From contig NZ_OESS01000002.1 of NCBI RefSeq assembly GCF_900240285.1, forward strand, positions 124,001-188,000: a stretch of 64,000 bases of DNA, in the 5' to 3' direction. The position numbers and the translations under genes are program-made. The stretch comes from Halobacillus sp. Marseille-P3879 (GTDB lineage Bacteria; Bacillota; Bacilli; Bacillales; Halobacillaceae). Under the pieces are notes generated by a model. It ran no database searches. It was not told the DNA's origin and was given only the letters and a program-made list of their open reading frames with translations. Below, in pieces: positions 16,816-25,677 of this stretch. Every line of letters starts with the position of its first letter. Position 1 is the stretch's first letter.

Positions 16816-19800
16816 AGAACAGGAACGAGCGATTTATACCCAGGGAAAAAATATTCTCGTCTCAGCGGCTGCAGGTTCTGGTAAAACAGCAGTCCTTGTA
16901 GAGCGGATTATTCAGAAGCTTTTGAACAAAGAAGCTCCGGCCGACATTGATTCTTTGCTCGTTGTAACTTTTACAAACGCTGCAGCTCAAGAAATGAGAA
17001 ATCGAGTAGGAGCAGCCCTAAGCAAAGCTTTAGAGACCAATCCTGAATCAAGACACTTAAAGAAACAGCTTTCTCTTTTACAGAATGCTTCAATATCAAC
17101 ACTTCACTCTTTCTGTATGGATGTCGTGCGGAGGTATGCCTACCTGCTTGATTTAGATCCCGGCTTTAGAATTGCGGATGATGTAGAAGCGGATTTAATC
17201 CGCCAGGAAGTGCTTGAGGATTTATTTGAAGATTGGTACGGAAGAGAAGGGGAGGAACAGCAGCGGTTTTTTGATGTCGTAGACCGGTTCTCAAGCGACC
17301 GGAACGATCTTGACGTTGAAAAACTCGTTCTCGATCTCCATACCTTTTCCATGCAGAATCCTTGGCCGGAAGAATGGCTGAAAGATATGGTTGCTATGTA
17401 TCAAGAGTCCAATACAGAAAACCAAGAAAATCTCTCCTGGCTTAAGCTGCTTAAACGGGATGTTAACAGTCAGCTTGATTCGATGGAAGCTGAAATTCAG
17501 CAGCTGTTGGATTTAACCCGTGAAGCGGATGGACCTTCAAGCTATGGGGAAACGGCAGTACAGGATTTAGAAATGGTGCAGCAGGCGAAAGGTGCATTGG
17601 CTATTTCCTGGGAAGAGCTGCAATCGTATATGAGCACAAGTAAGTTTGCCGCATTATCCCGTAAGAAAATGGATTGCGATGAAGCCAAAAAGGAACGAGC
17701 TAAAAAAATAAGAGATCGTTACAAGAAACGCTGGATGAGCATGAAGGAAGAATGGTTCCAACGCAGGTTGGAAAATTATTTGCAAGATATGCAGGCTCTT
17801 CATCCTGTTATGAGCCAGCTCGCTTTTATTGTGCAGGATTTTCATAAACGCTACCAGCAGCTGAAGAAGGAAAAAGCACTTGTGGATTTTTCGGATTTAG
17901 AGCACTATTGTCTCCAGGTCCTTCTTGATGAAACATCTACTAAAGATCAGCTGGTGCCTTCGTCTGTAGCAAAAGGTTTTCGTGAGCAATTCTCAGAAGT
18001 TCTTATCGATGAATATCAGGACACGAACCTAGTACAGGAAACGCTGCTCCGTTTGTTAACAGACGGGCCGGAAGCAGGTCATTTATTTATGGTGGGGGAT
18101 GTTAAACAAAGTATCTACCGCTTCCGCCATGCCGAACCCTCGCTGTTTCTTACGAAGTATCAGCTGTACGGTCAGCCGGACCATGAGGGTGAACGAATTG
18201 ACCTTGCTCGTAACTTCCGCAGCCGCAAGCAAGTGTTAGATGCAGCAAATTATGTCTTCCGTCAGGTGCTTGATGAAGAGGTTGGTGAAATGAATTATGA
18301 GCCAGAAGCAGAATTAATTTACAGCAACAGTGTATATGATGAGAATCCTTCTGATTATGCAAAAGCTGAGCTGTTAATTATAGACCGGGAAGTCAAAGAG
18401 GAGTCTTCTGGGGAAGAAGGTTTCGAGGATTTAGAAAAAGCACAGCTTGAAGCAAGGGCTTATGGAAAGAAAATTCGTAATTGGCTCGGATATGGTGAAG
18501 AAGACGCTTTGCAAGTTGTCGATAAGGAAACCGGTGTGAAGCGGCCTGTGCAATATCGTGATATTGTAATATTAATGCGTTCTATGACATGGGCTTCCAC
18601 GATTGTGGATGAATTAAAGCAGCAGGGGATTCCTGTCTATGCTGAGCTTTCGACAGGTTACTTTGAAGCTATAGAAGTTAAAGTTATGCTTAATCTGTTG
18701 AAGATTATTGATAACCCGTTGCAGGATATTCCGCTGGCATCCGTGTTGAAATCTCCGATTGTAGGGTTAAATGAAGATGAATTGATGCAGCTGCGTCTGG
18801 AGGAGAAAAAAGTAAGCTACTATGAATCCATTAAGAAGGCTGCAGGAAAAACAGAATCAAGTGAAAAAATTAATCGTTTTCTGCACCAGCTTCATCAATT
18901 TCGTGAGCAGGCCCGGCAAGGAGCTTTATCTGATTTAATCTGGCAGATCTATCGGGAAACGGGATATTACGATTTTGTTGGCGGGATGCCCGGCGGTCGT
19001 CAGCGTCAGGCTAATTTACGGGCGCTGTATGATCGGGCAAGATCCTATGAATCCACCTCCTTTAGAGGATTGTTCCGTTTTCTTCGGTTTATTGAGCGTA
19101 TGGAAGATCGTGGAGACGACCTCGGAGCAGCTCGAGCCCTCGGGGAACAAGAAGATGTTGTCCGGATTATGACAATCCATAAGAGTAAAGGACTTGAATT
19201 TCCTGTAGTTCTGCTTGGTGCTATGGATAAACAGTTTAATATGATGGATTTAAAAGAACGATATCTCCTCCATAAAGATTATGGCTTTGGATCAAGGTAT
19301 ATTGATCCTCATAAACGCCTCATGTATCCGACTCTTGCTTATCATGCGATTAAAAGAGTAAAGCTGCGGGAACTGTTGGCTGAAGAGATGCGTGTTTTAT
19401 ATGTAGCGTTAACAAGAGCGAAGGAGAAACTGGTGATGGTCGGAAACGTAGCCTCATTTGAGAAGAAACAAGAGAAGTGGCTAACTCTTGCAGACCACCC
19501 GGATTGGGTCCTTCCACCTCATGACCGTCTGGATGCCAAATCCTATCTGGATTGGGTAGGACCTTCATTAATTCGTCATGAAGACAGTGATCAGTTAAGA
19601 AAAGAAGGTGTAGAAGTTAAAACATCTGAGGAAATTGAAAAGGATGCATCTGAATGGATTATTCATCTATCACATGGTAGTGAATATGCTGTCGTAGAAG
19701 AACTGGAAAAACAACGCGATGAAAAACTTCAGCAACGGATCGAACAATGGCAGCCCGTTGAAGTAGAAGCAGATAGCCGGGCAGAGCGGCTCAATTTCCA

Positions 19801-20491
19801 ATATCCATATGAAAAGGCTGCTTATTCAAGAGCGAAACAGACTGTAACAGAAATTAAGCGGCAGCGCGAATTCTTAGATGAATACTCAAGTGATCAACTT
19901 CTAACTCCTTACCGCGCTCCTCTTGTGAAACGCCCGAGGTTCATGCAGGAAAAAAAAGGATTATCAGCAGGCGAAATAGGAACGGCGATGCATACAGTGA
20001 TGCAGCATCTTCCTCTTGATAAACCGAAGACAGAACAGGAAGTAGAGGAGTTTGTCGAGTACCTTGTTCATAAAGAAATCCTGCGCAGGGAAGAAGCGGA
20101 TGAGATTAATCATCACGCGATTTCAAGCTTTTTTCATACTCCTATTGGAAAGCTTTTTCAGCAAGCGGAGCAAATCGAACGAGAGGTTCCGTTCAGCCTG
20201 GCCCTTCCAGCTAATGAAGTGTACGGAGATTGGAATGAATCAACAACGGAGGAGAAAGTTTTCATCCAGGGGGTTATTGACGCTGTCGTTCCATATGGTG
20301 AGGGCTGGCTTATCCTTGATTACAAAACAGATGCCATCCCTGATGGGGAAAAAGCTGAGGAACAGTTAAAAGACAGGTATAGAACCCAAATTCATTTGTA
20401 TAAGACGGCGCTTGAAAAAATTTGGAAAAAACCGGTAGAGAAAACCTGTCTTTATTTCTTTAACGGTCCGCTGACCTTGGAGGTGGAATAG
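16799..20491 (+). CDS. addA: ATP-dependent helicase/nuclease subunit A
   Basis: UvrD-like superfamily 1 helicase plus nuclease, partner of AddB in break resection and Chi recognition. Walker A is AAAGSGKTAVLVE near residue 25, with helicase motifs IDEYQDTN, GDVKQSIYRFR, TIHKSKGLEFPVV and VALTRAKEKL. The C-terminal nuclease motif is LDYKTD. About 1230 residues, as expected. I prefer GTG 16799 (seven bases after GGAG) to ATG 16793, where the spacing is too short. Overlap with addB suggests translational coupling. Confidence 0.97.
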   Translation: MVSWTKEQERAIYTQGKNILVSAAAGSGKTAVLVERIIQKLLNKEAPADIDSLLVVTFTNAAAQEMRNRVGAALSKALETNPESRHLKKQLSLLQNASISTLHSFCMDVVRRYAYLLDLDPGFRIADDVEADLIRQEVLEDLFEDWYGREGEEQQRFFDVVDRFSSDRNDLDVEKLVLDLHTFSMQNPWPEEWLKDMVAMYQESNTENQENLSWLKLLKRDVNSQLDSMEAEIQQLLDLTREADGPSSYGETAVQDLEMVQQAKGALAISWEELQSYMSTSKFAALSRKKMDCDEAKKERAKKIRDRYKKRWMSMKEEWFQRRLENYLQDMQALHPVMSQLAFIVQDFHKRYQQLKKEKALVDFSDLEHYCLQVLLDETSTKDQLVPSSVAKGFREQFSEVLIDEYQDTNLVQETLLRLLTDGPEAGHLFMVGDVKQSIYRFRHAEPSLFLTKYQLYGQPDHEGERIDLARNFRSRKQVLDAANYVFRQVLDEEVGEMNYEPEAELIYSNSVYDENPSDYAKAELLIIDREVKEESSGEEGFEDLEKAQLEARAYGKKIRNWLGYGEEDALQVVDKETGVKRPVQYRDIVILMRSMTWASTIVDELKQQGIPVYAELSTGYFEAIEVKVMLNLLKIIDNPLQDIPLASVLKSPIVGLNEDELMQLRLEEKKVSYYESIKKAAGKTESSEKINRFLHQLHQFREQARQGALSDLIWQIYRETGYYDFVGGMPGGRQRQANLRALYDRARSYESTSFRGLFRFLRFIERMEDRGDDLGAARALGEQEDVVRIMTIHKSKGLEFPVVLLGAMDKQFNMMDLKERYLLHKDYGFGSRYIDPHKRLMYPTLAYHAIKRVKLRELLAEEMRVLYVALTRAKEKLVMVGNVASFEKKQEKWLTLADHPDWVLPPHDRLDAKSYLDWVGPSLIRHEDSDQLRKEGVEVKTSEEIEKDASEWIIHLSHGSEYAVVEELEKQRDEKLQQRIEQWQPVEVEADSRAERLNFQYPYEKAAYSRAKQTVTEIKRQREFLDEYSSDQLLTPYRAPLVKRPRFMQEKKGLSAGEIGTAMHTVMQHLPLDKPKTEQEVEEFVEYLVHKEILRREEADEINHHAISSFFHTPIGKLFQQAEQIEREVPFSLALPANEVYGDWNESTTEEKVFIQGVIDAVVPYGEGWLILDYKTDAIPDGEKAEEQLKDRYRTQIHLYKTALEKIWKKPVEKTCLYFFNGPLTLEVE

Positions 20492-20492
20492 C

Positions 20493-20777
20493 TTGGAAGA
20501 AGCTTGCGAGCTCTGTCATAGGAATCCTGTCAAAACGACAGAGCACCATTTAATTCCTAAGCAGCATGGAGGAACCAATGGACCTACCGCTGTGTTGTGC
20601 AGTGCATGTCATCGTCAAATTCATGCTCTGTTCACAAACGAAGAGCTGGCCGGATTTTACCACTCGCTTGAACGATTAGCTGACTACCCTGGTATGAAGA
20701 GATACTTAGGGTGGGTAAAGAAGCAAGCATCTGAGAAGAGAATAGCGACCAGAACTTCAAATCGTAAAAAGCGTTAA
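20493..20777 (+). CDS. yisB: HNH-type zinc protein (YisB-like)
   Basis: 94-residue protein starting at TTG, one base after the addA stop. It has an HNH-nuclease-like core: CELCHRN, HHLIPKQHGGTN, and LCSACHRQIHALF, with two CxxC pairs for zinc. Placed between addA and gerPF as B. subtilis yisB is between sbcC and gerPF. A nuclease role is inferred from the motif only. GGAGGTG in the addA 3' end is the ribosome site. The basic C-terminus may bind nucleic acid. Confidence 0.85.
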   Translation: MEEACELCHRNPVKTTEHHLIPKQHGGTNGPTAVLCSACHRQIHALFTNEELAGFYHSLERLADYPGMKRYLGWVKKQASEKRIATRTSNRKKR

Positions 20778-20807
20778 AAAGGTGCGGCTGTCAAAGCCGC
20801 ACCTTTT
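20777..20807. terminator. Bidirectional terminator between yisB and gerPF
   Basis: A 13-bp perfect stem AAAAGGTGCGGCT/AGCCGCACCTTTT with A-run and T-run on the two flanks. It serves the converging addBA-yisB and gerP transcripts. Confidence 0.92.
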
Positions 20808-20810
20808 ATT

Positions 20811-21026
20811 TTAGGCGCCTCCTACATTCTGATCATTCACGTCCGGGTCTACAGGCTGGACATTACTAAATCCGTTATAGGTAGCGATAAAGTCACCGGT
20901 ATTGGATGAACCAGAGCCAGTTATTGTTTTAGCTGAACTTTTAGGAGAAATGTAAAACGAATCTCCGAAATTCACCACTCCTCCACTGATACTATTGATA
21001 CGGAAAGGACCAATAATAGATGGCAT
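20811..21026 (-). CDS. gerPF: Spore germination protein GerPF
   Basis: 71-residue protein of the GerPA/GerPF family (PSIIGPFRINSISGGVVNFGD), needed for germinants to cross the spore coat; expected in the forming coat. Ends the gerP operon. The ATG at 21026 is preceded by AAGGAGG with an 8-base gap; a GTG one codon upstream is less likely. Glycine/serine-rich middle (KTITGSGSSNTGDF) as in the family. Confidence 0.93.
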   Translation of the reverse strand: MPSIIGPFRINSISGGVVNFGDSFYISPKSSAKTITGSGSSNTGDFIATYNGFSNVQPVDPDVNDQNVGGA

Positions 21027-21077
21027 CACGAAGTCCTCCTTATCTGCTTACTGCTATAGCGTATGAAAAAAGTAATG

Positions 21078-21449
21078 TTACTGTTCTTTATCTAATATAC
21101 GAATATGCTTTAGTCTAGATTCCCCGTCGACATAATCAATTCCTCCGATCTGGACAAGCCCAGCTGTTGAGGCACCAGTCACGTGAACATGTTTCACCTG
21201 AATCGTTGGATAGTGGTGGATGAACTGGGTTTCAATTCTAATAGGAGCTTTTGGAGGAGAGAGCTTTGCTGTATATATAGGATAATCTGTTAAATCAGTC
21301 CAGTCACTTAACACTTTCGTTTCTTCTTGTACAGCTAGAACGTCTGAGCGTGGACGGAAATGACCAAGATCTCCAATCAGCAGACCGGATCCTATCGTTA
21401 TAGTGTGCGCGTTTACATGGTGCACGTCAGCCAGTCGGTTGCTATTCAT
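21078..21449 (-). CDS. gerPE: Spore germination protein GerPE
   Basis: 123-residue protein, fifth of six gerP genes. The start is placed at MNSNRLADVHHVNAHT (21449), which overlaps gerPD by 8 bases; an in-frame ATG 30 bases upstream lies inside gerPD. The pattern SGLLIGDLGHFRPRS recalls the GerP family. Required for normal spore coat permeability in B. subtilis and B. cereus. Confidence 0.9.
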   Translation of the reverse strand: MNSNRLADVHHVNAHTITIGSGLLIGDLGHFRPRSDVLAVQEETKVLSDWTDLTDYPIYTAKLSPPKAPIRIETQFIHHYPTIQVKHVHVTGASTAGLVQIGGIDYVDGESRLKHIRILDKEQ

Positions 21450-21633
21450 TATCCTCTGTCTCCTCCACTGGGGTTGCATAGGGGCCGATGATTAAAGATT
21501 CTGGAGGGGTATCAAAGTATGAACGCAGCCGAATGGTGCGGTTGTCCCCGATAAGAAATAACGAAGAGGTCGTAACGCTCGTCACATGAACATTTCCTAT
21601 ATTGAATTCATGGTTATGAACGGTAAACTTCAT
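21442..21633 (-). CDS. gerPD: Spore germination protein GerPD
   Basis: 63-residue protein with the family start MKFTVHNHEFNIGNVHVT. It overlaps gerPC by 4 bases and gerPE by 8, so it is translated within one operon. Structural coat-permeability factor with no enzymatic motif. Confidence 0.91.
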   Translation of the reverse strand: MKFTVHNHEFNIGNVHVTSVTTSSLFLIGDNRTIRLRSYFDTPPESLIIGPYATPVEETEDNE

Positions 21634-22154
21634 GAAGCACCTCCGCTTTTATATTGTTCTAAATATTGAGTCACAGACCTTTGAATCTCTTCAGCTACCC
21701 TTTGAGTAATTTCTTCATTGGTCAAATTAGGTTCTTTCCGTTTATGTTCTTTAAAGCGCTCTGGGAGCTGTTGGTTAATATCTTTTATCATGTGATCGCG
21801 ATGATCATTTGGTAAGTCAAGTTTATGATTCACCACATAATCATCAATTGCCTGAGGCACGGCATGCCCCATCAGTTCATCTAAATAAGGTTCATCAGTT
21901 TGTCCGGTGTATAAGTCTTCGATATTTCCTTCTCCTGAGCCGGTTGGAGTCAGGCCGATCTGGAGGGTACCTTCCAATGTTTCAATTTTCAGCTGATCAA
22001 AATGATATTCTATTTTCTCAATGACTGTTTTTGTCTGTTCCCTCGATTGCAAATGCTCTAGCTTTTGGGTGAGTTCTTCAATCAGGCGCTGCTGCTGTTG
22101 CATTTGCTCCATCATCTGCTGAATCCATTGATCCCACGAATAGTAGTTGTTCAT
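21630..22154 (-). CDS. gerPC: Spore germination protein GerPC
   Basis: 174 residues, somewhat shorter than B. subtilis GerPC (about 205). An N-terminal glutamine-rich coiled coil (residues ~10-45, WIQQMMEQMQQQQRL) is followed by a domain containing TLEGTLQIGLTPTGSGE. Third gene of the gerP operon. Mutants of the operon germinate slowly because nutrients cannot pass the coat. Confidence 0.92.
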   Translation of the reverse strand: MNNYYSWDQWIQQMMEQMQQQQRLIEELTQKLEHLQSREQTKTVIEKIEYHFDQLKIETLEGTLQIGLTPTGSGEGNIEDLYTGQTDEPYLDELMGHAVPQAIDDYVVNHKLDLPNDHRDHMIKDINQQLPERFKEHKRKEPNLTNEEITQRVAEEIQRSVTQYLEQYKSGGAS

Positions 22155-22201
22155 TTGCGATCACCCCTTTCTAGCATATGCCGTTAAATGAAAAGACTTG
22201 C

Positions 22202-22429
22202 CTATGAGGTCGTAAGAGGGACAAGTGGACCAGAATCAGCTTCAGGAATATAGACCTCTCCTTCTTTTGGCTCGGGCTCTTTCGCAGGCTCGACAAAACC
22301 GCCGGAATTATATAAATCCGCCTGGGCCTGGATGACCCCTGAGCTGCCAATTTGGATAATAGAGGAATTGGCAACTGTACCGATCTTAATATAACGTATC
22401 GATATCGTCTGGTAGATCGTCATGTTCAT
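22202..22429 (-). CDS. gerPB: Spore germination protein GerPB
   Basis: 75-residue protein with the GerPB signature: NSSIIQIGSSGVI then YNSGGFVEPA and C-terminal PDSG-like motif ADSGPLVPL. Second in the operon after gerPA (gap 11 bp). Confidence 0.93.
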   Translation of the reverse strand: MNMTIYQTISIRYIKIGTVANSSIIQIGSSGVIQAQADLYNSGGFVEPAKEPEPKEGEVYIPEADSGPLVPLTTS

Positions 22430-22440
22430 ACAGCTTCCTC

Positions 22441-22656
22441 CTACTCATTAAAAGATTGATCGATCAACTCTTTATCATTTATATAAGTTTCTGCTTTATC
22501 GAGATGGATTCGTATGCCATTTCCCGTGTTAAACGAACCGCCCCCGGCAAAAGTCTTTGTAGCTGCATAAGGGGACATGCTGAAGACATCTCCTATATTA
22601 AATACGCCGGATGAAGAGACAGTAATTACTTTAACGAAACCAACCTTTGCGGGCAT
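22441..22656 (-). CDS. gerPA: Spore germination protein GerPA
   Basis: 71 residues starting MPAKVGFVKVITVSSSGVFN, a paralogue of GerPF. The start at 22656 follows AAAGGAG; the frame continues upstream without homology. First gene of the six-gene gerP operon. In B. subtilis the operon uses mother-cell sigma factor K; a CATATAGAT sequence upstream could be a sigma-K -10 but I found no -35 at correct spacing. Confidence 0.92.
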   Translation of the reverse strand: MPAKVGFVKVITVSSSGVFNIGDVFSMSPYAATKTFAGGGSFNTGNGIRIHLDKAETYINDKELIDQSFNE

Positions 22657-22743
22657 GAGCTTTCTCCTTTCTACATCTATATGTAAGAACATTGTGTAAA
22701 TATCGTAATAAAAGTAAAATGAAATCAATAAGGGGGAATAACA

Positions 22744-23934
22744 TTGGAACAACAGGCCTCACCTTTACAAGAAAAAGAACGGCTGAGCTGGCTGGATGCT
22801 GCTCGTGGTTTGGCGATTTTTGGTATTTTTATGGTCAATGTTCCTGCTTTCAACGCGCCTTATTTTCTATACGGCGGGGAGGAACAGTTTTGGCCGTCGC
22901 CTACTAGTCAGTTTATCCAAACGTTTATCGATATTTTTTTCCAGGCCAGTTTCTATACCTTATTTTCGCTCATGTTCGGATTTGGACTGTATATGATGAA
23001 AAGCCGTTTGGAGCAGAGGGCAGTACATTACGGCCCGGTTATTTTTAGGCGCCTTATTATATTAATTGGGTTTGGTACCATCCATGCATTCTTAATCTGG
23101 CATGGAGATATTCTGCTCTCGTATGGCGTATTCGGACTGGTGATGTTTGCTTTCTTTAAAGCATCTCAAAAAACACTACTGGTCACTGCATTAAGCATGC
23201 TGGGCTTTCTCATCGTTCCGTTAACGTTAGGAATGTACGCTGTCCGCAGTAAACTCGGCACGTTTAATTCACATGAAGAAGTGAAGGCTGCAACACAGAA
23301 TTATGGGGAAGGATCTATGATTAATATTTGGCAGCAGAACTTCGCCGACTGGACATACAGTAATAATATTGGAACTTTACCGCTGCTGGCTTTATCTTTG
23401 ATACCTATGTTTTTAATTGGTGCATATATTGCTAAAAAGGGATGGCTTCATAAACCACAGGTCCACCTCTCAGAGATAAAAAAGTGGTGGGCGGGAACAG
23501 GCCTACTATTTATATTATTTAAAGCCGGCCCATATGTGATAGGGAATCCTGAATGGTTCCAATTAATGCAGGATAATATAGGGGGGTCAGCTTCAGCTGT
23601 CTTTTACTTACTATCAGTAACGCTCGCTTATCGTACTTCTGCAGGAAGGAAGGTGCTTCAGCCGCTGACCTGGGTTGGAAGAATGTCCTTATCTAATTAT
23701 ATTTTTCAATCTGTGATCTGTTTCCTTCTTTTCTATTCAGTTGGGTTTGGCTGGTATGGGGAAGTCACGCCGCTTGCAAGTACAGGGATTGTTATTATTG
23801 TGTTCAGCCTGCAGATTGTTTTGAGTAAAATATGGATTCAAAGCTACCCGTACGGTCCGCTCGAATGGCTTTGGAGAACATTGACGTACGGTAAGATCCA
23901 GCCGTTAAAGCGAACTGACAGTCAGGCTTCTTAA
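22744..23934 (+). CDS. DUF418 family membrane protein
   Basis: 396-residue polytopic membrane protein with about ten hydrophobic segments. The N-terminal signature LSWLDAARGLAIFGIFMVN and the C-terminal block VGRMSLSNYIFQSVICFLLF ... YGPLEWLWRTLTY are characteristic of the DUF418/YeiB family, related to membrane acyltransferases. The start is TTG 22744 with AGGGGGAA upstream. It diverges from gerPA and is followed 15 bp later by another membrane gene. The biochemical function is unknown. Confidence 0.87.
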   Translation: MEQQASPLQEKERLSWLDAARGLAIFGIFMVNVPAFNAPYFLYGGEEQFWPSPTSQFIQTFIDIFFQASFYTLFSLMFGFGLYMMKSRLEQRAVHYGPVIFRRLIILIGFGTIHAFLIWHGDILLSYGVFGLVMFAFFKASQKTLLVTALSMLGFLIVPLTLGMYAVRSKLGTFNSHEEVKAATQNYGEGSMINIWQQNFADWTYSNNIGTLPLLALSLIPMFLIGAYIAKKGWLHKPQVHLSEIKKWWAGTGLLFILFKAGPYVIGNPEWFQLMQDNIGGSASAVFYLLSVTLAYRTSAGRKVLQPLTWVGRMSLSNYIFQSVICFLLFYSVGFGWYGEVTPLASTGIVIIVFSLQIVLSKIWIQSYPYGPLEWLWRTLTYGKIQPLKRTDSQAS

Positions 23935-23949
23935 GAAAGGGAGGATCAC

Positions 23950-25140
23950 ATGAATAGGGGAGAGCTGAAGAAGGAATCTGAGAAGTGGGTTAAAGAAGGA
24001 GTCATAAGCTCTGATCAGAGAAACAGGATTTTAAGCCGTTATGAGAAAAATACTAGACATCTGGTGCTGCTTACATTTGCAGCACTGTTTATCGGCCTCG
24101 GTTTTCTTACATTTATCGCATCAAATTGGTCCGCGCTGACAGATTTGGTTAAGATGGCGATTATCCTGTTCTTCCTTCTTGTATTTTACGGGGCGGGTTT
24201 CTGGTTCTATAACAAAAAATCAAAATCTGTCGGCTTAAGTCTCCTTATTGTCGCTTTAAGTGTATTTGGAGCAGGTATATTTCTGACCGGGCAGATGTAT
24301 CACTTCACTTCGTTTACGGCTTTTCCATTCTTTATTTGGTCCCTCGCTGCTTTCGGGCTGCTCATTGTCTTTCAGGAGTCTCTTTTATTTATAGCTGCAT
24401 TAGTTATTATAACGGCTGGACAGATATACAGCGGAAGTGTCTATCAGGAGTTTTATATTCCTTTAGGGATATTGTTTATCGCAGGACTTGGCATGATCTT
24501 ATACAAAAAAGGGAACCGTCTGCTTACCGGTTTATTCGCTGTCAGCTATGCTGTTCAATCGATTGTTTTTATTTTTTCTCATGGCTGGTCTTATTATTGG
24601 CTGATCTTATTATTCCTGGTTCTTTACATCGTAAGCCACTTTCCTTATGGTCGGATCCACTTAAAACCGTTTGGAGCGATTGCCGTATTTTCTATATTTA
24701 TCATCAATGTGTTTCAGGTGTTCCTGCTAGGTTATGAAAGTGAAGATGTCGAGTATTCTAATCTCTTTTTTTTAAGTTGGTCGATCCTGTTTATCTATGC
24801 TGTTATTCAATCAGCTATGGAGTCTACAAAATTCAAGTGGATTGATTTAGTATTATTTATTCCTGTCTTTCGGATAGGGGCTGGAGATTTATTATCGCTG
24901 TTGTTATTGTTTATCTACTCACTAGGCTGGTTATTAGCAGGTTACCGCAAGGAACGTTCAGACTGGGTGGCTAAGGGAACTATTGCCTTCCTAATCACGA
25001 CGTTCATTACTTACTTTCAATTGGCATGGGCTTTTATGGACCGCTCCATTTTCTTCTTCACTGGAGGCCTTTTATTATTTATCCTCAGTTTCTTTCTTGA
25101 AAGAAAGCGCCGTCAAGTTAAAGGGGGAGAGCACATATGA
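23950..25140 (+). CDS. DUF2157-family membrane protein
   Basis: 396-residue protein: a short soluble N-terminus (MNRGELKKESEKWVKEGVISSDQRNRIL, DUF2157-like) is followed by about ten transmembrane helices. The segment FLTFIASNWSALTDLVKMAII is typical. It overlaps the next gene by 4 bases (ATGA). DUF2157 genes commonly pair with GDYXXLXY proteins, as here. No function is established. Confidence 0.85.
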   Translation: MNRGELKKESEKWVKEGVISSDQRNRILSRYEKNTRHLVLLTFAALFIGLGFLTFIASNWSALTDLVKMAIILFFLLVFYGAGFWFYNKKSKSVGLSLLIVALSVFGAGIFLTGQMYHFTSFTAFPFFIWSLAAFGLLIVFQESLLFIAALVIITAGQIYSGSVYQEFYIPLGILFIAGLGMILYKKGNRLLTGLFAVSYAVQSIVFIFSHGWSYYWLILLFLVLYIVSHFPYGRIHLKPFGAIAVFSIFIINVFQVFLLGYESEDVEYSNLFFLSWSILFIYAVIQSAMESTKFKWIDLVLFIPVFRIGAGDLLSLLLLFIYSLGWLLAGYRKERSDWVAKGTIAFLITTFITYFQLAWAFMDRSIFFFTGGLLLFILSFFLERKRRQVKGGEHI

Positions 25141-25637
25141 AACGCCTTCTGTTTTATACGGTTGTCGGAATGCAGGCTCTCTTTCTGATCGGTATGTCGG
25201 TTTCGTACTATGCAATGGATCACTGGGGCGAAACAATATGGCTTGAAACTGAACCAGTTGACCCCCGCGATCCATTTTACGGTGACTATGTGACACTTCA
25301 CTACGAGATTGAAAGCTTTAAGGATGAGCGCTGGCAGGGAGAAGAACCTCCAGAGCGCGGTGATAAGGTATATCTGATCGTAGAAGAAGGGGAGAACAAT
25401 AGGTTTGAATTAGTAAAAGCTTCTCAGAGTTCTTCAAAGTTATCCGAAGGTCAAGTAGAGATCAAGGCTGTATACCAATGGCATAATCCCACAGAGAACG
25501 AACACCAGGTCAGCATAGGCTTAAACCGGTATTTTATAGAGGAGGATACGGGGGAAGATTTTGAACGAACAGACCGATATGTTGTGGAAATAGTAGCAGC
25601 GCCGTGGGGACAGAAAAAAATTAATTCCATTGAATAA
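25137..25637 (+). CDS. GDYXXLXY domain protein
   Basis: 166-residue protein with one N-terminal membrane helix (VVGMQALFLIGMSVSYYA) and an outward domain carrying the defining motif GDYVTLHY near residue 49. The domain is acidic. It overlaps the DUF2157 gene by 4 bases, so the two are co-translated and probably form one membrane complex. Function unknown. Confidence 0.87.
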   Translation: MKRLLFYTVVGMQALFLIGMSVSYYAMDHWGETIWLETEPVDPRDPFYGDYVTLHYEIESFKDERWQGEEPPERGDKVYLIVEEGENNRFELVKASQSSSKLSEGQVEIKAVYQWHNPTENEHQVSIGLNRYFIEEDTGEDFERTDRYVVEIVAAPWGQKKINSIE

Positions 25638-25640
25638 ACT

Positions 25641-25675
25641 AAACAAGCTTCGGGAGCAGTTCCCGAAGCTTGTTT
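25641..25675. terminator. Bidirectional terminator between GDYXXLXY gene and rocD
   Basis: A perfect 15-bp stem AAACAAGCTTCGGGA/TCCCGAAGCTTGTTT with a 5-base loop lies between two converging genes. Confidence 0.9.
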
Positions 25676-25677
25676 GT

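Noticed and set aside
22657-22743. A sigma-K promoter for the gerP operon
   Set aside because: CATATAGAT could be a -10, but no -35 AC lies at the expected distance, so I leave it as a remark in gerPA only.
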